This document shows positions 6,732-13,910 of a stretch of 19,700 nt of DNA, one piece after another. Each line of letters starts with the position of its first letter. Position 1 is the first letter of the stretch. The notes below the pieces were generated by a model. It made no database searches. It saw only the letters and a program-made list of their open reading frames with translations, and was not told the DNA's origin. Made by a program: the position numbers and the translations under genes. The DNA lies in assembly GCA_023382535.1 (NCBI GenBank), contig JAHDWA010000119.1:1-19700 (forward strand). Reading direction: 5' to 3'. The stretch comes from Anaerolineae bacterium. Its GTDB lineage: Bacteria; Chloroflexota; Anaerolineae; 4572-78; J111.

Positions 6732-8897
6732 CTACGCCTCACTGAATTTTCCGTCGACCACAAATTTTATCTCTACCTTCGGCAATTTTTGATCACCCTC
6801 TGCTTTGATAAAATTCATGACCGTGCGCTGGATCGTCGTTCGCAGCCTATTTTCCAGCCAATCCTTGGCAAATTCACTACTGACCGCCACCGTAAACTTT
6901 AAGCCCTCCCTGGCAATCAATCGAGTATCCTTAATCCATGTCTCAAAGGTGCTTCGCGTCATCTGCAATTGCAACTGGCTTAAAACTTGTCCCCAGAGAA
7001 TCTCAGTCTCTCGCGGCTCGACAATTCCCTCCCTCTGAACCAGCTTGGGCGAATCGGGAGACACGAAGCCAGACAGTTTATTATTATCTCCCCGGCATGA
7101 TTGATCTCCTTGTTCAGCTCGATTCTGGCTTCCGGCCGAGGGGGCAACTGCCGGAAGGAACAGATCCGGCGCTATCGAGTGAGCCTCGGAGTGGTGATAC
7201 CGAATGGCGGCAGCCACGGGGGCCGCTTCTACTCCGGAAAAGATTTCGGCAAACTGGGCAAAAAGATCAACGTGCTCCGGCGGGATCACCAGCGCTATGT
7301 CGGGGATGAGTCCCCCGCCCCCCATTTTCATCTCCGTGACCGCTTGCTCAAACAGGGACAGGGTCGCCTCGGCCAGCAAAGCAAAGCGCAGATACAGTTC
7401 ATCCACCGCCGCATCCTTGGCAAGATGGGTGTAGATATACCCAGGGCCTAGATGATTGGCCCTGGCATAGAGTAGAACAGCCTTGACCTTCCGGGGGTCA
7501 AGCGGCGGCTCTTTATGACACAGGCGGCTCAAGCCGGCCCCCGAAAGACCGGACCGGGTCAGAAGATTTTGAAGTTCAAAGGATAAGGTATTACTTCGAT
7601 CAGTCTCTTCTGAAATTCTGTTATTTTCAACAACATGGAGTACTGATTCTTCAGAGTACTTTAAAGAGTCACTATTTTCCACGTTCTTCGGGGGTGATGT
7701 CATATTTTTCAACGTTTCTGAAGGGGTCATGTCACGTTTTTCAACGTCTTTCAGATCATTCGTGTCATAAAATTCCACGTTTTCAGACGAGGTCATGTCA
7801 TAAAATTCAACGTTTGTGTCCGGTGTGATGTCATATTTTTCAACGTTCTGTAGGCCAGAGGACATCTCTGAAGAAAAGCGCGGCTGCCGGCCCCAAAATT
7901 CGGAAGGTATTTCCTCCAGCAGGGGGTCCTGCATCATGCTGACCCGGACAGTAAGTTTATGCTTTTGATTATCAAGTAATTGGAAAAAATGCTCGGCATA
8001 AGGTTGGGTTAGCAGCAGCCGCAAGTTGTAACGGGACTGGCCGAGTAGCGCTGCTAAATCCTTTTTGCGCCAGGTGTAGCTATCGCGCAGCTCTCCTTTA
8101 TCCGGGTTATAATAACAACGAGAGCGCAGTACCATAACCAGCCAAGCCATTGCCGGTCCCAATTCGGGTACCCAATTGAGGCGGAAGTATTGGCGGCAAA
8201 TAGTATGACCAATCTCGGTCAAATGAGTATGCAGCCCCGCAAGCTTCTGTTCCAGCTCAGCCGCCCTGGCCGCAGGCAGATCTTTCATTCTAAGACTGGT
8301 CGCCACTTCGATCAACCCTGTTAAGGGCAGGGGGGCCTCAAACCGTTGCGCCGCCGCCGGGTGGTATTTCTCCAACAGTGTCAATGCCTCTCGGCTCTTC
8401 AGGTCGAGTAATTTAAGAATGGCCTGCTCGATGCTGGCAAAGTTGGCGGTGGGACATTCCTGCCGGAAATACTCGCCCAACCCGGTCATATGCTCAGGCG
8501 TCAAGGGGATGGAGAGATAAACCGTATATTTGTAGGGCAGAGGTTGGTAAGTTTTGCTGGCGCGGTGGATAATACCCTTCTGGTATTCAATATCTGGTAT
8601 GAACCAGTGGCGCAGCGAATTCTCTTTTAGCACCCGGCCCACGGTGCGGCGCTCCAGCCCAATCTCGTCGGCAATGATGGATTGAGAGATGGTACATTGA
8701 TCGTTGCTCTCTCGCCAGCAAGCCTGCTGGAGGGAAACAATGATCCAGGATAAGCTAGGGCCCAGCCGGTTGACCCAGTATTCAATATAGTAGTTGGGAA
8801 TCAGGAATCGTTGCTGCGGCTTGACCACCCGATCATATTCGGTTAGGTAAATCCCTGTTACCAGGGCTTTGGGGTCACGGCCCGGAAGGTATGTCAC
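6732..8897 (-). CDS. rep: Replication initiator with an N-terminal HTH region and a C-terminal DnaA domain I
   Basis: A 721-residue protein, probably the plasmid replication initiator. Residues about 30-130 look like a winged-helix DNA-binding region (ISQSIIADEIGLERRTVGRVL). Residues about 345-440 form a low-complexity linker of 11-residue repeats (NVEFYDM-type) that encode DNA iterons. Residues about 630-715 closely resemble DnaA domain I (ILWGQVLSQL, STFETWIKDTRLI, SSEFAKDWLENRL), which in DnaA contacts the replicative helicase and other DnaA molecules. The AAA+ and DNA-binding domains of DnaA are absent, so this is a fusion and not a DnaA. The GTG start at 8897 has AGGAAA about 11 bases upstream. 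A long leader and an antisense RNA precede it. The role as Rep is inferred from domain order, the internal iterons and the par neighbours. Confidence 0.8.
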   Translation of the reverse strand: MTYLPGRDPKALVTGIYLTEYDRVVKPQQRFLIPNYYIEYWVNRLGPSLSWIIVSLQQACWRESNDQCTISQSIIADEIGLERRTVGRVLKENSLRHWFIPDIEYQKGIIHRASKTYQPLPYKYTVYLSIPLTPEHMTGLGEYFRQECPTANFASIEQAILKLLDLKSREALTLLEKYHPAAAQRFEAPLPLTGLIEVATSLRMKDLPAARAAELEQKLAGLHTHLTEIGHTICRQYFRLNWVPELGPAMAWLVMVLRSRCYYNPDKGELRDSYTWRKKDLAALLGQSRYNLRLLLTQPYAEHFFQLLDNQKHKLTVRVSMMQDPLLEEIPSEFWGRQPRFSSEMSSGLQNVEKYDITPDTNVEFYDMTSSENVEFYDTNDLKDVEKRDMTPSETLKNMTSPPKNVENSDSLKYSEESVLHVVENNRISEETDRSNTLSFELQNLLTRSGLSGAGLSRLCHKEPPLDPRKVKAVLLYARANHLGPGYIYTHLAKDAAVDELYLRFALLAEATLSLFEQAVTEMKMGGGGLIPDIALVIPPEHVDLFAQFAEIFSGVEAAPVAAAIRYHHSEAHSIAPDLFLPAVAPSAGSQNRAEQGDQSCRGDNNKLSGFVSPDSPKLVQREGIVEPRETEILWGQVLSQLQLQMTRSTFETWIKDTRLIAREGLKFTVAVSSEFAKDWLENRLRTTIQRTVMNFIKAEGDQKLPKVEIKFVVDGKFSEA
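7668..7847 (-). repeat. oriV: Six 18-bp iterons inside rep: candidate replication origin
   Basis: On the rep-coding strand the unit is AACGTTGAAAAATATGAC. Copies are at 7830-7847, 7797-7814, 7764-7781, 7731-7748, 7699-7716 and 7668-7685, with start spacings of 33, 33, 33, 32 and 31 bases, about three helical turns. The copies at 7830 and 7699 are identical in DNA, but because two spacers are shorter, the second is read in another frame (TLKNMTS instead of NVEKYDI). Conservation is therefore of DNA and not peptide. An AT-rich stretch (about 7560-7680) lies at one edge and could be the unwinding region. Origins inside the initiator gene are known from lambda O and RepA_N plasmids. Confidence 0.82.
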
Positions 8898-9070
8898 AGC
8901 AGATTGCTTTCCTGATAAACGGCATTTCTGTCATTAAATAGGTGGGAGGACTCGCCCGGATTCTGCTCGTGAATCTCTTGTCCTTCCCTTCATGCTTCTC
9001 GGATTCCGGCTCAAGTGGGACGTTAAGTCCTGAATTGCCAAAAAGAGCTGCCAAATTTTCAAAATACCGC

Positions 9071-9099
9071 TTGACAAGGAAAAAGAAATCTGCTATTAT
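9071..9099 (+). promoter_or_regulatory. Strong rightward promoter of the antisense RNA
   Basis: TTGACA at 9071-9076, a 17-base spacer, and TATTAT at 9094-9099 with an extended -10 TG at 9091-9092. Transcription would start near 9106. No gene follows; a terminator lies 120-150 bases downstream. Confidence 0.8.
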
Positions 9100-9105
9100 T
9101 GATTA

Positions 9106-9256
9106 CGTGCTAAGCAGAAAAGCGCGAGGGCGCACTTCTCCCTTTCCCATCTAAGGGACCTTTAGCACGTGAGAGTTGGCAGCTCTCACCGAGTATTTCT
9201 CAACACATTATTCGAGCGAATAGCACAAAAGACTTGTTGGCGCAAGTCTTTTTGCT
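9106..9256 (+). ncRNA. Candidate antisense RNA opposing the rep leader
   Basis: A strong promoter upstream and a rho-independent terminator at the 3' end bound an RNA of about 150 bases without an open frame. Visible structure: ACGTGCTAA (9105-9113) pairs with TTAGCACGT (9162-9170); inside it GCGC-GAGG-GCGC (9122-9133); then GTGAGAG-TTGGCAG-CTCTCAC (9169-9189); then the terminator stem with loop TTGGCG. Both later loops begin UUGG, which fits the YUNR U-turn motif common in plasmid antisense RNAs. The RNA is fully complementary to part of the rep leader. It is probably a copy-number regulator. It could also be a trans-acting RNA, as it matches no RNA family I can name. Confidence 0.65.
9227..9256 (+). 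terminator. Rho-independent terminator of the antisense RNA
   Basis: AAAAGACTTG (9227-9236), loop TTGGCG (9237-9242), CAAGTCTTTT (9243-9252), with the T-run ending at 9253. Perfect 10-base stem. Confidence 0.85.
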
Positions 9257-9265
9257 TTTAAAGGC

Positions 9266-9428
9266 CGGAACGTTGGCGACGTTTCGACTCCACAAGCAAA
9301 GCCACCCCTGCTGGCAGCTCATACCAAAGCCGCGAACCAGCCGGAATGTTGGCGACATTCCGACAAGTGAACTTCCACTGGCAGCTTGCGCAGACCGGCA
9401 AACCAGCCGAAACGTTGGCGACGTTCCG
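9266..9428. repeat. Three related hairpins with a conserved TTGGCG loop and covarying stems
   Basis: The stems are CGGAACGT/ACGTTTCG at 9266-9286, CGGAATGT/ACATTCCG at 9342-9362 and CGAAACGT/ACGTTCCG at 9408-9428. All share the centre TTGGCG. The C-G pair of copies 1 and 3 becomes T-A in copy 2, a compensatory change. Copies 2 and 3 are also preceded by similar sequence (CTGGCAGCT about 25-30 bases upstream, and AACCAGCCG directly). Spacing is 76 and 66 bases. They lie in the rep leader, downstream of the ParR-like gene. They may be RNA kissing loops, Rep operators (they share AACGTTG with the iterons) or ParR-binding centromere repeats. A further stem, GACTCG/CGAGTC, lies at 9428-9445. Confidence 0.75.
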
Positions 9429-9453
9429 ACTCGATAAGCCGAGTCAAGAGTCC

Positions 9454-9482
9454 ATTATAGACTATAACCGTCTCAGAGTCAA
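9454..9482 (-). promoter_or_regulatory. Leftward promoter reading toward rep
   Basis: On the minus strand: TTGACT (9482-9477), a 17-base spacer, and a perfect TATAAT (9459-9454). Transcription would start near 9447 and run through the hairpins and the antisense RNA region to rep at 8897. The stretch 9483-9711 is AT-rich and shows no gene. Confidence 0.75.
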
Positions 9483-9711
9483 CAGGTTTTATACTATATT
9501 TAGTAGATTTTCTAAGTAAGCTATACAACATATAGTAGTATGTCATTCCGTAGACAGCCGCAAGTTGCACCTTTTATCTTTCCTCTGTTAGCTTATGTCA
9601 AGTTTAATTCCTGATTTTTAACTCTGCCGATAAAATCTGCCAAATACCGTCTCCTGATGGATTTAGTGCCAGAATTCTGAAATCAAGCAGTTACGAACAG
9701 CCCCAGTACGC

Positions 9712-10017
9712 TCAGAACCCAAGCTTCAGTAATTTACTGCTGTACTTATCATCGTCCAGCGGTTCCCTTACATTTTCTTTTAACACGCCCTGCACCCTGA
9801 GGAGTCGCACCTCGGAATGGAGTTCATTTATCAACCCCATAACATCATCAAGGGTCGGCTGCGCTCGTACCATTCCTAAATACTGACGCAGCGCTTCGCG
9901 AACAGTGCGGCTTTTTTCGCCGTCAGGCATCTCATCCAATGCGGCCAAAATATCCGCATCTCCGAGGGGGTCAAAATTAAATAATCTCTTTAAAAATTTC
10001 TTTTTAGCCACAGTCAC
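9712..10017 (-). CDS. parR: Small ParR-like DNA-binding adaptor
   Basis: A protein of 99-101 residues directly downstream of the ParM-like gene. The basic N-terminus (AKKKFLKRLF) followed by DADILAALDEMPDGEKSRTVREALRQYL resembles the ribbon-helix-helix domain of ParR-type adaptors. The C-terminal half (about 50-101) is helical and acidic, as expected for the part that contacts actin-like filaments. Two GTG starts are possible: 10017 is only 3 bases from GGAG, while 10011 has a better 9-base gap and is preferred. The gap to the ParM-like gene is 35 bases. Family assignment rests on one domain and on context. Confidence 0.65.
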   Translation of the reverse strand: MTVAKKKFLKRLFNFDPLGDADILAALDEMPDGEKSRTVREALRQYLGMVRAQPTLDDVMGLINELHSEVRLLRVQGVLKENVREPLDDDKYSSKLLKLGF

Positions 10018-10052
10018 CGACTCCAGAAACTTATGGCACCATGTAACAACTA

Positions 10053-11054
10053 TTAGTTAGTTCTCTCCACATTTCTTTCCAAGAATGCGGCAAACTTGGC
10101 ATACCCCAGCGCGTTCGCGAACTGCGGATCGGGTGCGATTCGGGCCTGCTTAAAGTGCTTCAACAGCCGGCTACCCAAGAGATAGGCGCCGCCGCCGGTA
10201 ATGATGATGCTCTTGAGCCGACCTGACCCTCCCCAAATATGCGTAGACTTGGCAAAAATGGCATCGGCCATGGTATCCATCAGATTACCGACGACCGGAT
10301 TCAGGTCAATAGTGCTATCAAAATAATCCACTTTTCCCTCTAGTATCGCTGCCATAATCTCGTGATCACTCAAATCCAACAAGTCAAAGTAGCCACGCTG
10401 GCTAAAGAAGTCCCGCACGGCTCGCATGATGTCCCAGGCGCCCTTGTCAACTGAGTCTGTCTCGCTTGGCACTTCAGCCAACTGGTGCACTGTAAGCATG
10501 TTGGTAGTCTTACCCCCAATATCAATGACCCCATGCGCTTTATCAGCCACTTCTTTATTGACTACTCGACCGGCATCGTCCATAGCCAGGTGTAGTACTG
10601 TTCCGACTGGCTGCATGACCACCCGGCAGTTGATCACCTCAATCCGTTGAGCCGACCGACCTTCGATTTCAACCCGATGCTCACGCTCGAAGATATCTTT
10701 CAGTTCAGCCTTACCAGCATCATAATAAGCGATAGGCAAGCCAGTCACGACAGTCATTCTGACGGAGGTTCCTGTCGTAATTTGGCTAAAGGCGGCCAGC
10801 ATCAACCGACGATAATCATCCGAGGCATACCAATGGGGATCTTCGCGCCGGGTGGCAAACCGGCTGGAATGCAAGGCCAGATCACCAATTAACCATTGAC
10901 TTCCTTTGTCCTTTAGAACAATACCCTTGTTATGGCCATTCAAGCCAAAGCGGCTGCGCTCCGGCGTTCCAACGACACTGGGAAAGCTAATCTTCCTGCC
11001 GCCCTCGGCGACCGCCTTTAGGCCATTGTATCCGATATCAATTCCTGCATTCAT
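10053..11054 (-). CDS. parM: ParM/StbA-type actin-like plasmid segregation protein
   Basis: An actin-fold ATPase, 333 residues from the preferred start. The N-terminal phosphate-1 motif is IDIGYNGLKAV (residues 5-15), with the phosphate-2 motif GVIDIGGKTTNMLTV in the middle and the adenosine motif IIITGGGAYLL near the C-terminus. The order and spacing fit ParM/Alp-type proteins, which polymerise and push plasmid copies apart through an adaptor bound to a centromere. An upstream ATG at 11159 would add 35 residues of poor quality; ATG at 11054 has AGGAGG five bases upstream and the protein starts correctly for the fold. The palindrome GGTTATTAACC (11118-11128) lies upstream and could be an operator. 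The ParR-like gene follows on the same strand. Confidence 0.85.
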   Translation of the reverse strand: MNAGIDIGYNGLKAVAEGGRKISFPSVVGTPERSRFGLNGHNKGIVLKDKGSQWLIGDLALHSSRFATRREDPHWYASDDYRRLMLAAFSQITTGTSVRMTVVTGLPIAYYDAGKAELKDIFEREHRVEIEGRSAQRIEVINCRVVMQPVGTVLHLAMDDAGRVVNKEVADKAHGVIDIGGKTTNMLTVHQLAEVPSETDSVDKGAWDIMRAVRDFFSQRGYFDLLDLSDHEIMAAILEGKVDYFDSTIDLNPVVGNLMDTMADAIFAKSTHIWGGSGRLKSIIITGGGAYLLGSRLLKHFKQARIAPDPQFANALGYAKFAAFLERNVERTN

Positions 11055-11162
11055 AATAGCCTCCTGTAACGTTTTTTGTAACATCGCTAAATCTGGGAAT
11101 AATAGAATTTCAAGTAAGGTTATTAACCATTCGTCCCTCATAAACCGCGGAGGGAACACACT

Positions 11163-11314
11163 TCAAAGTGCCGAATAATTCCTCTTGTTGGGGTGGTCAG
11201 GGCAATCGCAGCGCTGTTAATGATATCCATTACAGATTTTTGCATTGTTAATTAAGACGAGTGCCGGTTTGAGCCTACTGCCTCGTTAGTCTGCCTGACC
11301 TGGGTCGCCCGAGA
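11163..11314. other. Gap between the transfer operon and parM
   Basis: About 150 bases without a gene. CACTTCAAAGTG is a 12-base near-palindrome at its left edge (11159-11170). On the minus strand an ACGAG/CTCGT stem with a long interior is followed by a short T-rich run, possibly a weak terminator for the operon ending at 11315. No clear ParR-type direct repeats were found here. Confidence 0.3.
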
Positions 11315-11752
11315 TCAATCTTCCAAATTGCTAAAGGCATCCTGGTCAATGACCATGTTCCCGGGCCCTCTCAGTTGACCAGGGGGCAAAGCTGGCGGAT
11401 AGACAGGCATCAAAGACAATGAGTCAGATGAGGCCAGGGCCAAATCAGAGGTTACCTTGGTCAACTGCACCACTGACCTTGACTGGTCGTTAAAAGCGCG
11501 CACCACAGTGTTATATTCGTCATGAGTGCGCTTTTTGCGAATGCCGCCGATAATGATGGCGGTAGCAACCGCTCCACAGAGGATCAAAATTAACAGACCC
11601 AGGTAAAGAAGAATCCCCACCCCCACAGGATCCCCTTCCCGGGCTAGCTGGATGATCCAGATGGTCAACCCGACTAAAGCGGCAACGACCACGAATACAG
11701 GTACGATGCTCGTTGTGAGAAAACAACCGGGTCTTTTCTCCCTATTATCCAA
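11315..11752 (-). CDS. Small membrane protein with two transmembrane helices, unknown function
   Basis: A protein of 145 residues from the preferred start. Two hydrophobic helices lie at about 12-33 (SIVPVFVVVAALVGLTIWII) and 42-67 (VGILLYLGLLILILCGAVAT), separated by a short polar loop, followed by the basic IRKKR. The C-terminal half is probably cytoplasmic. TTG at 11752 has AAAGGAGG five bases upstream and is preferred over GTG at 11782, which has no ribosome site. It is the last gene of the transfer-like operon, 55 bases after the translocase gene. It could be a spread or pore accessory protein. No family recognised. Confidence 0.7.
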   Translation of the reverse strand: MDNREKRPGCFLTTSIVPVFVVVAALVGLTIWIIQLAREGDPVGVGILLYLGLLILILCGAVATAIIIGGIRKKRTHDEYNTVVRAFNDQSRSVVQLTKVTSDLALASSDSLSLMPVYPPALPPGQLRGPGNMVIDQDAFSNLED

Positions 11753-11807
11753 ACTGACCTCCTTTCTTTCGATCCTGTTCACTTTTGGATACCTATATGT
11801 TTAGACT

Positions 11808-13376
11808 CTATTGGTAAGTTTTCCGCGCTCTCTCTTCTCTAAGCCGTTGGTAATAAGGGGAACGTGGTTCAAAGCCCTCTTTGAGTCGATTCACTTCCTC
11901 AATGACATCAGCAGCGTATCTAATATGTTTTTCGTGAGTACGCCGTTTAATACCAAACGTAGCTTCGGCTTGACTGATCGAGAAAGATTTATAGTAAAAG
12001 TATAGGGCCAGCGTGTAGGCATCCACGACAATTTCGCGGTTGCTCCCCTTGAAAACCAGCACCGGTTCCAGATCGAGGGCCTCATTGATAGCGGGCTGCT
12101 CTATGGTCGACTCGCTACCCTCGGCCAGGATTACAGGGTCTACTGGCCGAGGGTCCGCAATTGGATTCCGCACCAACCGGTCAAAATCCTGCTTGGTCGG
12201 TTCGGCAACCTGGAAGCGGCTCTTGATGTTGAAATTTGTAGTGCTGGCCGTTGCGGTAGTATCGGGAGAGATCTTCAAAAAATCGCCCCTAAAGGTTAGA
12301 AGATGCGCACCAGCGTGCGGTATACCGGTTAAGTTGCGGCTGACTTGATCGTCGAAGACGTGACCGATATATCGTATTCCCAGGTTACGCATCAGGGCAT
12401 CTGAGGTATTTGAAATCTTTGGATCCTGAGCTCCCAGAACTACAAAGATGTTATATTTGGCCCCAAAGGCTGCCAACTGAGATATTTTGATGAGCCGGTC
12501 CTGGTAAACGTATTTACCACCAGACGCCTGTGCACCCAGGACCGCCTCATCTAATAACTCATCTATCACCAAGACGAGAGCATAGGCATCCTGAATATTA
12601 CGCCCCTTACGGCGTAGCCACTCGGCATAGACACCATTAATAGTTAACTCAGCATCTTTGTCGTTATAAGCCAGGGGACACCATAAATGCTCAGCGTTAG
12701 TAAATTCGCCGACCACGTAGGCGTTTAGATCTTTCTTTCTGATGCCCAGGGTGTGGTGGGTATCGACAATAGCTAGGCGCACCTGGCTAGGTTTATAGGC
12801 TTGCATAATAGCAAAGATAATCGACTCAACCGTTACGGACTTGCCGCTCCTGGTCATGCCGGCGACCAGGCTTTGGCCCTCAAGGGTGAATTTAACCAAT
12901 TTGCGACCTGCCCCCAGCCCAATACCCTCCGGCGCAGGTAAATCAGCGCGGGTGTATTGCTGCCAAAAACCTTCATCCAGTTGATACTGGAAGATAATTC
13001 TGTCTTTATCCTGGCGGGCCATCACGCCATCAACTCTGGCGGAAACCTGGACGGCCTGCAAGGTAGATAAAGAGAGCACCTTGCGCATGGCTGCGGCCGA
13101 GATCTGCTGGGTATCAAGATTGATGGGGATCTCGAAAAAGCGGGCTCCACGAGCAGGCTCACCGTTAACGGGATTAGCCAAGGGGATTCCTTCCCGGTGA
13201 AGTACCTGTAGGGTAGCCCACAAGTATTTCAAGGCCATCCCCCGGGTTACATCCGAGCCGCTCATAGGCGGTATGTGTCCGTTATAGGGTGTGACTTGAG
13301 GCGGCGCAGCAGGTGCGGATAAGGTCATCTTCTGCTGCTTTCTCTTGCCCCAGCTCAGCCCCAAAAAATTAACCAT
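11808..13376 (-). CDS. FtsK/SpoIIIE-type DNA translocase, probable plasmid transfer protein
   Basis: A 522-residue motor ATPase. Walker A is GMTRSGKS at 163-170, Walker B is VLVIDE at 258-263, and FVVLGAQDP at 301-309 corresponds to the conserved Gln-containing sensor strand. The N-terminus has no transmembrane helix, unlike FtsK, so membrane anchoring must come from partners. After residue about 420 a C-terminal region contains a likely helix-turn-helix (SISQAEATFGIKRRTHEKHI), which could recognise DNA as the gamma or TraB C-terminal winged helix does. The start codon is four bases after the stop of the preceding membrane-protein gene, indicating translational coupling. The actinomycete TraB/TraSA proteins, which move double-stranded plasmid DNA between cells, are the closest functional model. 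Dimer resolution or segregation is the alternative. Confidence 0.82.
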   Translation of the reverse strand: MVNFLGLSWGKRKQQKMTLSAPAAPPQVTPYNGHIPPMSGSDVTRGMALKYLWATLQVLHREGIPLANPVNGEPARGARFFEIPINLDTQQISAAAMRKVLSLSTLQAVQVSARVDGVMARQDKDRIIFQYQLDEGFWQQYTRADLPAPEGIGLGAGRKLVKFTLEGQSLVAGMTRSGKSVTVESIIFAIMQAYKPSQVRLAIVDTHHTLGIRKKDLNAYVVGEFTNAEHLWCPLAYNDKDAELTINGVYAEWLRRKGRNIQDAYALVLVIDELLDEAVLGAQASGGKYVYQDRLIKISQLAAFGAKYNIFVVLGAQDPKISNTSDALMRNLGIRYIGHVFDDQVSRNLTGIPHAGAHLLTFRGDFLKISPDTTATASTTNFNIKSRFQVAEPTKQDFDRLVRNPIADPRPVDPVILAEGSESTIEQPAINEALDLEPVLVFKGSNREIVVDAYTLALYFYYKSFSISQAEATFGIKRRTHEKHIRYAADVIEEVNRLKEGFEPRSPYYQRLREERARKTYQ

Positions 13377-13380
13377 TTTC

Positions 13381-13827
13381 TCACCCCTGCAATGCCCAGG
13401 TAATTGAGCGACCTATAATCCAACCGAACAGGATGATGTACCAAACTGACCTAACATACTCGATAAGCTCTTGAGCCTGTCTAGCTACCCACCTATCTAA
13501 CCATGGCTCCTGGTTTTTTGGCTTGATAATAGCGCCGCGATCTGTCGTAATTAGTAAGGGACGCCGGCGTTGTCGCCTTTCGTGAAATAGATTACCTATG
13601 GCATCCAGCACCCAAAGCTTTAGATTCAATCTAAGAAAGAAGCCGACAACCTGCTGCCACAGAATAGCCAAGAGCAAGGGCAGGACCTGGAAGATCAATT
13701 CATCGAACCGGGTCATTGGAATCGGTGTAGCCGATTCTCGGCCATTATCTTCGACGACGTGAATGACAATTGCAGGGAAAATATTTACCGTCAGCTTGAG
13801 AGTTTGTTTACGACTTTTCTTCTTCAT
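13381..13827 (-). CDS. Membrane protein of the transfer-like operon, unknown function
   Basis: A protein of 148 residues with a basic N-terminus (MKKKSRKQTLKL), a hydrophobic segment at about 48-72 (VLPLLLAILWQQVVGFFLRL), a basic middle (FHERRQRRRP) and a second hydrophobic segment at the C-terminus (WYIILFGWIIGRSITW). It lies directly upstream of the translocase gene, with a 4-base gap, and may supply the membrane anchor that the translocase lacks. The ribosome site is weak. Family not recognised. Confidence 0.65.
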   Translation of the reverse strand: MKKKSRKQTLKLTVNIFPAIVIHVVEDNGRESATPIPMTRFDELIFQVLPLLLAILWQQVVGFFLRLNLKLWVLDAIGNLFHERRQRRRPLLITTDRGAIIKPKNQEPWLDRWVARQAQELIEYVRSVWYIILFGWIIGRSITWALQG

Positions 13828-13910
13828 AGAATATCAGACTTATTGAGCATGCAGCTCCCTCAGATGCAGCACTACCGGACCGTGCTTTATCTCCTTTTTG
13901 AGCACGCCCT

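Larger units (their letters stand above)
8898..9447 (-). promoter_or_regulatory. Long structured leader of the rep mRNA
   Basis: From the leftward promoter at 9454-9482 to the rep start codon there are about 550 bases with no convincing gene on either strand. The leader would carry, in order, a 6-base stem near its 5' end (9428-9445), three related hairpins (9266-9428), the complement of the antisense RNA (9106-9256), and then about 200 bases to the GTG. Length, structure and the overlapping antisense transcript suggest that rep expression is limited after transcription starts. Confidence 0.5.

Noticed and set aside
8942..9154. 70-codon plus-strand frame upstream of rep
   Set aside because: It runs through the promoter and the start of the antisense RNA and has no ribosome site.
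9266..9428. CRISPR array
   Set aside because: Only three units, unequal spacing (76 and 66), compensatory changes inside the repeats, and no cas genes.
9319..9570. 83-codon minus-strand frame over the leader hairpins
   Set aside because: It crosses the leftward promoter, and its repeated peptide (GWFAGL/GWFAAL) simply reflects the repeated hairpin DNA.
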